Below, piece by piece: positions 1 to 7,905 of a stretch of DNA of 64,000 nt. Every line of letters starts with the position of its first letter. The stretch's first letter is position 1. The stretch is from an uncultured Chitinophaga sp. (GTDB lineage: Bacteria; Bacteroidota; Bacteroidia; Chitinophagales; Chitinophagaceae). The stretch is from positions 28,281 to 92,280 of the forward strand of contig NZ_CABHOU010000052.1 in the NCBI RefSeq assembly GCF_902168175.1, given 5' to 3'. The notes beneath the pieces were generated by a model. That model was given only the letters and a program-made list of their open reading frames with translations, had not been told where the DNA came from and did not search any database. The translations under genes and the position numbers were made by a program.

Positions 1-121
1 GCGTTTTGCCACGGTAGGTGAAATTGCCAACCTGGTTACCTACGTGGCCAGCCCGTTATCGGCGGCTACCAATGGCGCTGCGCTTCGTGCAGACGGTGGG
101 CTGGTGAAAACCATCGTTTAA
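1..121 (+). CDS. C-terminal end of a short-chain dehydrogenase/reductase (partial, 5' end outside window)
   Basis: Reading the frame that begins at base 2 gives 39 codons ending in TAA at 119-121. The peptide has the usual end of a classical SDR oxidoreductase: a helix (EIANLVTYVASPLSAATNGA) followed by the short strand and loop LRADGGLVKTIV, the place where SDR enzymes carry their conserved 'G..l.vDGG' segment. The active-site Ser-Tyr-Lys and the Rossmann glycines lie upstream of the window, so substrate and cofactor preference cannot be judged. A strong terminator follows 20 bases after the stop, so this is the last gene of its transcript. The family call is firm given how characteristic this tail is, but no specific product can be named. 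Confidence 0.75.
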   Translation, partial: RFATVGEIANLVTYVASPLSAATNGAALRADGGLVKTIV

Positions 122-141
122 GAAATCTTTATTTATTGGCT

Positions 142-172
142 GGCCGTCTCCACAAAAGAGACGGCCTTTTCT
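142..172 (+). terminator. Intrinsic terminator after the SDR gene
   Basis: A perfect 9-bp stem, GGCCGTCTC at 142-150 and GAGACGGCC at 158-166, with a 7-base loop, runs directly into TTTTCTTT. It ends the transcript of the partial SDR gene. Confidence 0.85.
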
Positions 173-333
173 TTGCCATACGGGGCCAGTCACCCTTTTC
201 TCGCAACATTTCCCGGACTTATCGACACATTCCGGCCATCTGTCTACACACGGGTGCCCGCTAAAACGGTATGTACTACTTTCACCAAAGCAATATGTTT
301 AGATAAGTTGTTTATACCAAACAAGGAAACGGC

Positions 334-368
334 CCCGTCAATCTCCATTGACGGGTTTCTTTTTTTTA
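334..368 (+). terminator. Orphan intrinsic terminator (possible end of a small RNA)
   Basis: CCCGTCAAT at 334-342 pairs perfectly with ATTGACGGG at 347-355 across a 4-base loop, followed by TTTCTTTTTTTT. The SDR transcript already ends at about 170, so this second terminator has no obvious protein gene to serve. A weak -7-like box (TATGTTTA, 294-301) lies upstream, so a short RNA of about 60 bases is possible but unproven. Confidence 0.6.
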
Positions 369-391
369 ACCGGCAGTGGTGGTACTATAGG

Positions 392-452
392 GCCGCCGTT
401 GTGTCACTCCCTTCAACGGAGGTGAACAATATTGGGCGGTGTATACACGGCG
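392..452 (+). repeat. REP-like intergenic repeat, copy A
   Basis: Starts with the 20-base core GCCGCCGTTGTGTCACTCCC, continues CTTCAACGG to 419, and ends near the palindrome GTGTATACAC (439-448). The middle is shortened compared with the copies at 23103 and 43475. It forms an inverted pair with the copy at 511-540, with about 90 bases between the arms. Confidence 0.85.
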
Positions 453-510
453 TACACGAATTAACGAACGTTGTGCCGTCCCCAGACTATCAATGATGAT
501 AAAAGATATT

Positions 511-540
511 GCCGCTGAAGGGAGTGACACAACGGCGGCT
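511..540 (-). repeat. REP-like intergenic repeat, copy B (inverted, core only)
   Basis: The reverse complement begins AGCCGCCGTTGTGTCACTCC and continues CTTCAGCGGC, matching the core of copy A almost exactly. It lacks the CGGTGTATACACCG end. It stops 9 bases before the stop codon of the histidine kinase gene at 549. Confidence 0.85.
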
Positions 541-548
541 GAGTGATG

Positions 549-1940
549 TTACTGAAGCTGGCTCAAATTCATATTAACGGCTACCGGCACTTCTGGCTGC
601 GACACATCGCCGCGCGGTAATGCGAGGAAGAAGGTAGTGCCCTCATTCGGTATGGTTTCGTACCACAGTTGGCCGTGTAATAGTTCGGTGAGTTCCTTAC
701 AAAGCATGAGGCCCAGGCCAATGCCTTTTTCGTTGTTGGTGCCGTAAGTGGAGCGGGAGTTGAGCGTAAACAGGTTGGCTTCCTGCTCGAGTGTCATGCC
801 AATGCCGCTGTCTTTGATTTTAAGTATGCACTCTTTTTCCTGCAACTCGGTGGTAATATTGATGGTGCCGCCTTCGGGCGTAAATTTGATGGCGTTGTTG
901 ATCAGGTTGCGTACAATGAGCTCCAGCATGTTCAGATCTGTTTGCACCACGGCTGCGGGAGAAATGCTGGTGGTGATGCGGCAGCCTTTTTTGCGGGCCA
1001 GTAATGTTTGTACGCTCAGCACACGTTCTACCAGTCCTGCGATGGCGACTTCGCTAAGACTAAAGTTAACGCCGGATATCTGGTTTTTAGACCAGGTGAG
1101 CAGGTTGCTAAGCATGTTGGCGGTGTTGCGCGTCATGATCAGTAGTCCTTCGGCCAGTTTCTTCTGATCGGCTTCTGAAAGGTCGAACTCGGCCAGCAAT
1201 TCCAGTGTGCTTAATATCGAGTGCAGTGGCGCCTGCAGGTCGTGTGAGATGATGGAAAACAGTTTGTCCTTTTTCTGGTTTAGTTCGTCGAGGTTGGTGT
1301 TTTGGTGAATGATGTGTTCATTCTGTAAAGCAATTTTATCAGCCCGCGCCTCCGCGGTTTTGCGTTCCTTGTCGAAGTTGTTGCGCAGGTAATTGGTGAT
1401 AAGATAAATGCAGAGCAGCGTAACAGAATAACTGCTGATGATATCTATATACCGGTCCTGCCGGGTAGTATAAGTATTTTTGATCAGCTCCGGGTAAAGG
1501 TATTCCAGTGTAAGTAACGTTACCGGCAGGGCCAGGTGTAATATGGCCCACAGGTAATGTATACGTTGCGGTGTAAAGGCGATCAGCAGGTTAAATGAGA
1601 GGAAAAACAGCAGCATGATAGGTCCGTAGCTGCCGGAATTATAATAATAGGTAATGATGAGTACGAGGTAACTAATGGTGAAATAAGCCACCATGCCCAG
1701 CTTGAACCGCTTATGAAAACGGGAGAGGTAATAAAAGAAAACCTGCAGCACCATTAATATGCCGATAGCAACCGATACTTCCTTTAACCCGATCAAAAGA
1801 TTAAAGGGAAGCAGGATAGTGAGTATTAAAAAAGTGACTACACTTATAGAATTATACGCCCGGTTCTGACGGGTAAATTCGCTGCTGTCGCCGACTAACT
1901 GATTCCATGTTGTAGGTATACGGGAATTATTTTTTGCCAA
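549..1940 (-). CDS. Membrane-bound sensor histidine kinase
   Basis: 463-residue sensor kinase that should autophosphorylate on His and pass the phosphate to a response regulator. Residues 31-185 hold about six hydrophobic segments with short loops, so sensing is probably within or near the membrane; there is no large periplasmic domain. A charged, coiled-coil-like linker (187-225) leads to the H-box SIISHDLQAPLHS with phospho-acceptor His233. The ATPase domain follows, with N-box RNLINNAIKF (about 344-353), G1 box DSGIG (377-381) and G2 box GIGLGL (about 406-411). The start is TTG at 1940, because the nearest in-frame ATG is far inside the membrane region; an A/G-rich stretch (AAAAGAAAA) just upstream and a -7-like GAACTTTG at 1975-1982 fit it. 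No response regulator gene adjoins it, so it is an orphan kinase. Confidence 0.9.
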   Translation of the reverse strand: MAKNNSRIPTTWNQLVGDSSEFTRQNRAYNSISVVTFLILTILLPFNLLIGLKEVSVAIGILMVLQVFFYYLSRFHKRFKLGMVAYFTISYLVLIITYYYNSGSYGPIMLLFFLSFNLLIAFTPQRIHYLWAILHLALPVTLLTLEYLYPELIKNTYTTRQDRYIDIISSYSVTLLCIYLITNYLRNNFDKERKTAEARADKIALQNEHIIHQNTNLDELNQKKDKLFSIISHDLQAPLHSILSTLELLAEFDLSEADQKKLAEGLLIMTRNTANMLSNLLTWSKNQISGVNFSLSEVAIAGLVERVLSVQTLLARKKGCRITTSISPAAVVQTDLNMLELIVRNLINNAIKFTPEGGTINITTELQEKECILKIKDSGIGMTLEQEANLFTLNSRSTYGTNNEKGIGLGLMLCKELTELLHGQLWYETIPNEGTTFFLALPRGDVSQPEVPVAVNMNLSQLQ

Positions 1941-2058
1941 GCATTTTCTTTTTTACTAATCCAGGTAGATGATGCAAAGTTCTTGTATTTTGCGTTAGAA
2001 AGCGGTAACACCATTGTGTTAGATGTTGCTACTACAGTGTTAAATTAATGATAATTGA

Positions 2059-3081
2059 ATGGAAGACGCAGGGAAAAAAGGGATTGCCGGCCGCTTTTCA
2101 GCCGCCCTTAAAAAAACAGGACTGGATGCGTTCGTGCTTTTACTGGTGTTAATGATCGTATTGGCAAAGCTCTGGCCCGCTCCTGGCGCGGGCGACGGCC
2201 CATACAGTTTGCAGGCGATTGCGGGTTATGGTGTTTCTCTCATCTTCTTTTTTTATGGCTTACGGCTGCATCCTGCCAAACTTAAAGCAGGACTGGCCAA
2301 CTGGAAACTGCACGTAGTAGTGCAGCTAAGTACCTTCATATTATTTCCTGTTGTTATATTAGGTGCCCGCGGATTGTTTATGCAGCCCGGTACGGAACTT
2401 ACCTGGTTAAGTGTATACTTCCTGGCAGCACTGCCATCCACTGTTTCTTCATCGGTGGTGATGGTATCTATCGCAGAGGGAAATATTCCCGCAGCTATCT
2501 TTAACGCCAGTATTTCAAGCCTGCTGGGTGTATTTATCACACCGTTGCTGATGGCGCTGGTAACTACCACTTCGGGCGGCGATATGGACCTGGGCGGGGT
2601 GATGCTCAAATTATGCCTGCAGGTATTGTTGCCTGTAGTCCTGGGCTTTTTGCTAAACAAACGTTTCGGTGCCTTTGCCGAAAAACATAAAACCCGGCTC
2701 CGGCAAATGGACCAGTCGGTGATACTGCTGATCGTTTACACGGCATTTTGTGAAAGCTTTGAGAACGGTGTTTTCGCCGGCTTTAAAGCGCTGGATATTG
2801 TACTGATGGGCGCGGCCATGATCGTATTGTTCCTCGTGGCTTTTTTTCTGATCACTTTTATCTGCAACCTGCTTGGTTTTAACCGGGAAGACCGCGTAGT
2901 AGCGGTATTCTGCGGTTCCAAAAAATCGCTGATACATGGAACGGTGATGTCGAAGGTACTGTTCGCACACACGCCGGATGTAATCGGTGTCATGTTGCTG
3001 CCACTTATGCTGTACCACGCCTTACAAATTATACTGGCCAGTGCCATTGCGCAGCGAATGAGCCGTAACGCTGCCCGCTAA
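2059..3081 (+). CDS. Bile acid:sodium symporter family protein (YfeH/Rch1-like)
   Basis: A 340-residue integral membrane protein with about ten hydrophobic segments and a short cytoplasmic N-terminus. The order of segments and stretches such as YGVSLIFFFYGLRLHP near the N-terminus and FCGSKKSLIHGTVMSK near the C-terminus match the SBF-like branch of the bile acid:sodium symporter family (E. coli YfeH, yeast Rch1). Members of the wider family couple solute uptake to sodium, but the substrate of this branch in bacteria is not established and cannot be read from the sequence. The gene is divergent from the histidine kinase at 549-1940, with 118 bases between start codons. A weak hairpin (AATTCCC...GGGAATT, 3102-3121) without a T-run follows the stop. 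Confidence 0.85.
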   Translation: MEDAGKKGIAGRFSAALKKTGLDAFVLLLVLMIVLAKLWPAPGAGDGPYSLQAIAGYGVSLIFFFYGLRLHPAKLKAGLANWKLHVVVQLSTFILFPVVILGARGLFMQPGTELTWLSVYFLAALPSTVSSSVVMVSIAEGNIPAAIFNASISSLLGVFITPLLMALVTTTSGGDMDLGGVMLKLCLQVLLPVVLGFLLNKRFGAFAEKHKTRLRQMDQSVILLIVYTAFCESFENGVFAGFKALDIVLMGAAMIVLFLVAFFLITFICNLLGFNREDRVVAVFCGSKKSLIHGTVMSKVLFAHTPDVIGVMLLPLMLYHALQIILASAIAQRMSRNAAR

Positions 3082-3297
3082 CCCGGACGCTCGCAGGAAA
3101 GAATTCCCCAATGAGGGAATTAACGTCTTCGATAAAAGAAGATGGTAAAGCCGGTTATCCGTATACGAGGTTTCAGCACAGCGATGGCGCTACGATCGGG
3201 TGCTTTCTTTATCAGAATTGCGGGTAAGCTGATCATATCCATTTAAGTATTTCCGAATAGTTGCCCTCAGGCATGTGTTTTGTTTTATAGTGCCTAT

Positions 3298-4911
3298 ATG
3301 AAGCAAATCATCACCATATCCGCCTGCGTGTTCATACTGGCCTCCTGTATGAACGGCGGTTCGAAAAGAGATCCGGGTGCAAAAGAATCGGTTGTACCCC
3401 GCAACTACAGCATCACTAAGGCAAATGCTTATAATGATATTTTTCTCGACAGCATGGCCCTGGAAAAATACATTAGCACCGAAAAACTGAACGATACCAT
3501 CGGCAATGCGATGCGCAGTTTCTACAATGCGCGTAATTACCAGTTCGCCTGGTTCGCCTCCAACGGCCTTACCGAACAGGCCCTGGGCTTTCGTAGTTTG
3601 TACGATTACAGTAAGGACAGTACGGAAAGTAAAGCGCTGGAAGCAAAACTCGACGACCTCACCGGGGAAGACAGCCTCCATGTGAGTTCCACCGATGCTG
3701 GTTATATCAAAACTGAACTTCAGCTCACCCGCCGTTTCCTGCAATACGCGGAAGCAACTTTTGAAGATGAGAACATCCGCCGCGAACAGCTGGCGTATTT
3801 CATCCCCATCCGCAAACAAAAAATATTACCCCTGGCCGATAGCATACTGGCCGATAAAGAGAACCGCCGGTATGCCAAAAGCAACGGTAATTATGGAGAA
3901 CTGAAAGAGCAATTGAAACATTACCGCGATATTGCCCAAAAGGGCGGATGGCCTGCCATTACTACAGCGCCCAAACAACGGTTTAAGAAAGGTGATCAGT
4001 CGCCCGAAATAGCACAGGTGCGTAAACGCCTGTCCGTAACCGGCGAATTAAACGCACAGGATACCGCCGCCCTATTCGATGATGCGCTGGAAGCTGCCGT
4101 AAAAACCTTCCAGCAAAAACATGGTTACTCGCCCAGCGGCGTTATCAGCGATACGCTGATCAAACAGATGAATGTACCCGTACTTACACGCATCCAGCAG
4201 CTGCTCATTAATATGGAGCGTATGCGCTGGCTGCCTGCCAAACCAGAAGGTAAACTCATCGTGGTAAATATTCCGGAATTTATGGTGCATGTAACGGAAG
4301 GTGGCAAAAATGTATTTGATATGCCGGTGGTGGTAGGCAAGGAGGGGCATAGTACCACCATGTTCTACGGTGCCATGAACCAGGTGGTGTTCAGCCCGTA
4401 CTGGAATGTGCCCGCAAGTATCGTACGTAAGGAAATATTACCCGCACAGGGGCGTAACGGCGGTTATCTCGAAAAGAACAATATGGAGATCACGGGTGAA
4501 CGTAATGGTTTGCCGGTAATTCGCCAGAAGCCTGGCCCGAAAAACTCGCTGGGTAAAGTGAAGTTCCTGTTCCCCAACAGTTTTAATATCTACTTTCACG
4601 ATACCCCTGCCAAAGACCTGTTTAGCCGCGACAACCGCGCCTACAGCCACGGCTGCATACGCCTGAGTGACCCGGCGAAGATGGCCAAGTATGTGCTGCA
4701 GGACAATAAGAACTGGCCGCCGCAGAAAATCGATAGCGCCATGAATGCTGGTAAAGAGAAGTTCGTGAAAATAAACGACCCGCTGCCGGTAATGATCACG
4801 TACTACACGGCATGGGTGGATGATAACAGGACGCTGAACTTCCGTAGTGATATATACGGGCACGATGGGCAGATCGCCAGTAAAATGTTTGAAGATCCTC
4901 AACCTGAATAA
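3298..4911 (+). CDS. L,D-transpeptidase lipoprotein (YcbB/LdtD-type architecture)
   Basis: 537 residues from the ATG at 3298. That start gives a textbook lipoprotein signal (MKQIITISACVFILASC, lipobox LASC), while the longer frame from a TTG at 3280 would bury it. After the acylated Cys come a helical scaffold (about 70-225), a peptidoglycan-binding module of the PG_binding_1 type (about 235-295, VRKRLSVTGEL...AAVKTFQQKHGY) and a YkuD catalytic domain with a substrate-capping insertion. The catalytic signature YSHGCIRLSD gives nucleophile Cys453, with His434 and His451 nearby. This order (scaffold, binding module, YkuD) is that of E. coli LdtD/YcbB, which makes 3-3 crosslinks in murein; here the enzyme would be membrane-anchored in the periplasm. 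It converges on a second, unrelated-family L,D-transpeptidase gene and shares a terminator with it. Confidence 0.92.
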   Translation: MKQIITISACVFILASCMNGGSKRDPGAKESVVPRNYSITKANAYNDIFLDSMALEKYISTEKLNDTIGNAMRSFYNARNYQFAWFASNGLTEQALGFRSLYDYSKDSTESKALEAKLDDLTGEDSLHVSSTDAGYIKTELQLTRRFLQYAEATFEDENIRREQLAYFIPIRKQKILPLADSILADKENRRYAKSNGNYGELKEQLKHYRDIAQKGGWPAITTAPKQRFKKGDQSPEIAQVRKRLSVTGELNAQDTAALFDDALEAAVKTFQQKHGYSPSGVISDTLIKQMNVPVLTRIQQLLINMERMRWLPAKPEGKLIVVNIPEFMVHVTEGGKNVFDMPVVVGKEGHSTTMFYGAMNQVVFSPYWNVPASIVRKEILPAQGRNGGYLEKNNMEITGERNGLPVIRQKPGPKNSLGKVKFLFPNSFNIYFHDTPAKDLFSRDNRAYSHGCIRLSDPAKMAKYVLQDNKNWPPQKIDSAMNAGKEKFVKINDPLPVMITYYTAWVDDNRTLNFRSDIYGHDGQIASKMFEDPQPE

Positions 4912-4917
4912 AACAGA

Positions 4918-4950
4918 AAAGCCCCGCCATTTAACGGCGGGGCTTTTTCT
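4918..4950. terminator. Bidirectional terminator between two L,D-transpeptidase genes
   Basis: GCCCCGCC (4921-4928) pairs with GGCGGGGC (4936-4943) across ATTTAAC. AAAA precedes the stem and TTTTT follows it, so it can end transcripts from both strands. Confidence 0.9.
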
Positions 4951-4965
4951 TTACCCTTATGAAGA

Positions 4966-5730
4966 CTAGGAGTTCATCACTCCCTTAGTTAACTTGATGA
5001 TTTTTGATTGTGCGATATACCGTTTGTCCGAGCTGTAAAGAAACAGGCAGGAGCCATCTTTTATCGCTGTAATGATCTTTTTATGAACGTTGGTAGGAAT
5101 AGCGGGGCAACCAAGGCTGCGGCCGATATAACCCTGGCTTTGTACCAGTTTCTCATTCACATAATCCGCACAGTGCATTACAATGCCGCGGCTCAGTGCA
5201 TTATCATTTATTCCTTTTTCTTCTCCGTTAAGACGCAGTGAGTAACCATGTTCGCCCTTGTAAGTGCCGCCGGTTACATAAAAACCTAAGCTGCTTTTAA
5301 AGCTGTTCGGAGCATTGGAAAACGCTGTAGCCTGACCTTTTCCCGAGTTCCTGCCATGGGATACCAGCGTATTGTACAACAGTTTACCGTTTTGCAGATC
5401 GATCACAAACAGCCTCTTATCGCTCGATGGACGGCTAAAATCTACGATCGTCAAAATATCTTCATTTTTGATCTTCCCTGCCTGTAACAGTTGTTCGTAA
5501 CCCGCCAGCGCATAATCGAATGCTTCCTGCGAAAGTCCCGCAGAATCGAGTGCAAGCTGGGTATACAGCGCAGCCATAGCAGATGTATGGGTGGCGGTCA
5601 CTTCTTTGGCAGCCACCGGTGTTGCGGCAGCGTTTTTGTTACCATTCGAAGGCAGGTGAGTAGCAATTAGTAATGTAGCAAGTGTTGAAACAAAAATGGT
5701 CGATTTGATTGTGCGCAGATTTAACTTCAT
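4966..5730 (-). CDS. Murein L,D-transpeptidase catalytic domain protein (YkuD_2 type), exported
   Basis: 254 residues from the ATG at 5730. That start puts a signal peptide or anchor (about residues 8-27) at the N-terminus; the frame can be extended to 5817 but the added 29 residues are polar and look non-coding. The catalytic region is of the YkuD_2 kind: residues 125-150 (SHGRNSGKG...) and the segment GIVMHCADYV (His186) and GRSLGCPAIP (Cys208, the likely nucleophile). This family acts on periplasmic peptidoglycan or related peptides, and is much shorter and lacks the binding module of the LdtD-type enzyme encoded opposite. Two L,D-transpeptidases of different families side by side suggest a wall-remodelling locus, though they are on different transcripts. 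Confidence 0.88.
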   Translation of the reverse strand: MKLNLRTIKSTIFVSTLATLLIATHLPSNGNKNAAATPVAAKEVTATHTSAMAALYTQLALDSAGLSQEAFDYALAGYEQLLQAGKIKNEDILTIVDFSRPSSDKRLFVIDLQNGKLLYNTLVSHGRNSGKGQATAFSNAPNSFKSSLGFYVTGGTYKGEHGYSLRLNGEEKGINDNALSRGIVMHCADYVNEKLVQSQGYIGRSLGCPAIPTNVHKKIITAIKDGSCLFLYSSDKRYIAQSKIIKLTKGVMNS

Positions 5731-5980
5731 GCAAATAGGATTTTGTTTTGGTGAAAAAGATATGGTTCCTCGTGACTCCCCGTTATAACTCCTACTATAG
5801 CTTAAATATTGTTCCACAGGTACTTATAGCAGAGGTTAACTGCCAATCTTTAACGTTTTTGCAACATTGTTCATAAGGAAATGTTAACGAAAGCGCCATC
5901 GTGTCGTTGGATTTTCCTCCCTGTCATGTCATATGTGCAGGGAATAAAATATAGGTGAACCCGGCCTGATGTATCCATTA

Positions 5981-6013
5981 AGCCGCCGTTGCGTCGCACT
6001 CTTCAACTGCAGG
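5981..6013 (+). repeat. REP-like intergenic repeat, decayed copy F
   Basis: AGCCGCCGTTGCGTCGCACT then CTTCAACTGC matches the family core with several substitutions. The GTGTATACAC end is absent. Listed with lower confidence because only the first 11 bases match without error. Confidence 0.55.
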
Positions 6014-6053
6014 AAGAGGCTAGACATTGGATTTTCGGCATTTTCGACCACGC

Positions 6054-6175
6054 GGAAACAACAGTGGGAATAGGCATCTCCGGATTTTTAGCCGCCGAAA
6101 GCCTTACTGGGAGGCACCCAGGCCCTTTGCCTGCCCTTTAACTGCCCTTTGCCTGCCCTTTCCCTGGCCTAAAAT
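6054..6175 (+). repeat. Dispersed element 2, copy 1, with an 11-bp tandem array
   Basis: Shares blocks with the reverse complement of 46363-46484: CAGTGGGAATAGGCAT, then AGGCACCCA, then the array. The array is four GCCCTTT units at 6122, 6133, 6144 and 6155, exactly 11 bases apart (consensus unit TGCCCTTTNNC). The stretch between the first two blocks has diverged. Confidence 0.8.
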
Positions 6176-6338
6176 GTCGCATAGTGGATACACAAGTGGT
6201 CAACCGGCTTTCCCTTATCTAACCAAAATTATCCCCCACCATTACGATATTACCCAAATTAACCCTCCCATCCCTTTTTTCTCTTAAAATTCCATGAATC
6301 GCATTACTTTAAGCTCCAGAAAAACAGAATCTAAACAG

Positions 6339-7853
6339 ATGTATAAAAATCTAATCCTTTCCGGCCTTACCTGTTGTATGGTATTAACGGCCGTTGCGCA
6401 AAAGCAGCCTGTGGAAAAAGTGGAAGTTACCGCCAAACGCAGCCTCGATCTGGATGCTACCGTTACTACCCGGCACCAGGTGACGATTAAGGGCAAAAAT
6501 GTGCCTTATAAGGCTGTTGCGGGTACTATCCCGGTTTGGGACAATGAAAGTAAGCCAATAGCGGGGGTGTTCTTCACCTACTACGAACGAACAGATATCC
6601 AGGATAAGGACGCCAGGCCATTGGTAATCTCCTTTAACGGTGGCCCCGGCACCTCTGCTGTATGGATGGAAATTGGATATACAGGCCCCCGCATCCTTAA
6701 AATAGATGACGAAGGTTATCCTGTGCAACCTTATGGTATGCGCGATAATCCTAACTCTATACTCGATGTGGCAGATATCCTGTACATCGATCCGGTAAAT
6801 ACCGGCTTTTCCCGTCCGGCTAATAAAGATGTAGACGCGCCTGCCAACTTTTTTGGTGTGCAGCAGGACATCCGTTACCTGGCGGAGTGGATCAGTACAT
6901 TTGTGAGCCGTTACAACCGCTGGGCTTCTCCTAAATTCCTGATCGGGGAAAGTTACGGTACTACCCGCGTATCGGGCCTGGCGCTGGAATTGCAGAATAA
7001 TCAGTGGATGTACCTGAACGGTGTGGTACTGGTATCGCCTACCGAACTGGGTATCGACCGCGCAGGACCGGTGGATGCGGCCTTACGTATTCCGTATTAC
7101 GCTGCTACGGCCTGGTATCACAAAATGCAGGCACCTGATTTACAGCAAAAAGACCTGACGGCCATGTTGCCTGAAGTAGAAAGCTTTACCATCAACGAAC
7201 TGCTGCCGGCTATTGCCAAAGGTGGCACGCTGGAAGAGGCGAAGCGGAAAGAAATTGCCGGCAAAATGGCGCGTTACATTGGTATCTCTGAAAAAATCAT
7301 TCTTCAACATAACCTGAATATACCTACAGGCTTTTTCTGGAAGGAACTGTTACGTGATAAAAGTTTTACGGTAGGTCGCCTTGATTCACGTTACCGGGGC
7401 ATCGACAGGCAGGATGCGGGTACGGAGCCGGATTATAACGCCGAACTTACTTCCTGGCTGCACTCGTTTACACCGGCTATCAATATGTACCTGCGCGAAG
7501 AACTGGGGTATAAAACCGACCTGAAATACTATATGTTCGGGCCTGTTCATCCATGGAACCGCGGCGGCGACCAAACGGGCGAAAACCTCCGACAGGCAAT
7601 GGCGCAAAACCCTTACCTGCACCTGTTGGTGCAGTCGGGCTATTACGATGGCGCCTGCGATTACTTCAACGCGAAATACAACATCTGGCAAATGGACCCG
7701 GGCGGTAAACTGAAAGACCGTATTTCCTGGGAAGGTTACCGCAGCGGACATATGATGTACCTGCGTAAAGACGACCTGGCGTCCAGCAACGAACACCTGC
7801 GGGAGTTCATTTTCAAATCAATTCCCAAAGCAGGTACACCTGCGAAGTTCTAA
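6339..7853 (+). CDS. Secreted serine carboxypeptidase (peptidase family S10)
   Basis: 504 residues from the ATG at 6339, chosen because it gives a signal peptide ending near TAVAQ; the frame is open from 6294 but the extra 15 residues are polar. The fold is alpha/beta hydrolase of the S10 type: the oxyanion segment SFNGGPGTSA (about 98-107), the nucleophile elbow GESYGT (Ser205), an Asp in the GYYDGACDYF segment (437 or 441) and His471 in SGHMMY. S10 enzymes remove C-terminal residues from peptides, usually at acidic pH; Bacteroidota members are exported. It is monocistronic, ending at a terminator and facing the hybrid kinase operon. Substrate preference cannot be told from sequence. Confidence 0.92.
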   Translation: MYKNLILSGLTCCMVLTAVAQKQPVEKVEVTAKRSLDLDATVTTRHQVTIKGKNVPYKAVAGTIPVWDNESKPIAGVFFTYYERTDIQDKDARPLVISFNGGPGTSAVWMEIGYTGPRILKIDDEGYPVQPYGMRDNPNSILDVADILYIDPVNTGFSRPANKDVDAPANFFGVQQDIRYLAEWISTFVSRYNRWASPKFLIGESYGTTRVSGLALELQNNQWMYLNGVVLVSPTELGIDRAGPVDAALRIPYYAATAWYHKMQAPDLQQKDLTAMLPEVESFTINELLPAIAKGGTLEEAKRKEIAGKMARYIGISEKIILQHNLNIPTGFFWKELLRDKSFTVGRLDSRYRGIDRQDAGTEPDYNAELTSWLHSFTPAINMYLREELGYKTDLKYYMFGPVHPWNRGGDQTGENLRQAMAQNPYLHLLVQSGYYDGACDYFNAKYNIWQMDPGGKLKDRISWEGYRSGHMMYLRKDDLASSNEHLREFIFKSIPKAGTPAKF

Positions 7854-7856
7854 TAA

Positions 7857-7896
7857 AAAAAGCCCGCCGTCTGTTATAAACGCCGGGCTTTTTTTA
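7857..7896. terminator. Terminator between the S10 peptidase and hybrid kinase genes
   Basis: AGCCCG (7861-7866) pairs with CGGGCT (around 7883-7889), extended by a few bases with one mismatch. AAAAAA lies on the left and TTTTTTT on the right, so it probably works in both directions. Confidence 0.8.
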
Positions 7897-7905
7897 TCCT
7901 GTTAT

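Larger units (their letters stand above)
122..548. other. Intergenic region between two convergent genes: two terminators and an inverted pair of REP-like repeats
   Basis: No convincing gene lies here. The only long open frame (173-496, plus) runs through a terminator and a dispersed repeat and resembles nothing known. The region holds the SDR terminator (142-172), a second orphan terminator (334-368) and two copies of the REP-like repeat in opposite orientation (392-452 and 511-540). Confidence 0.8.
5731..6338. other. Divergent intergenic region carrying two kinds of dispersed repeat
   Basis: No gene is supported between the start of the YkuD_2 gene and the start of the S10 peptidase. The region contains a decayed REP-like copy (5981-6013) and a copy of the second dispersed element with its 11-bp array (6054-6175). 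The stretch 6180-6338 is A/T-rich and probably holds the S10 promoter, but I find no clean TAnnTTTG box. Confidence 0.7.

Noticed and set aside
173..496. 107-codon plus-strand open frame
   Set aside because: It runs through an intrinsic terminator and into a dispersed repeat, has no ribosome site and no recognisable domain.
3190..3819. 209-codon minus-strand open frame
   Set aside because: Antisense to the well-supported L,D-transpeptidase gene; its low-complexity hydrophobic/aromatic sequence is what that gene's codon use would give in reverse.
6122..6165. 11-bp tandem arrays considered as CRISPR
   Set aside because: Units are 11 bases with no spacers between them and no cas genes in the window.
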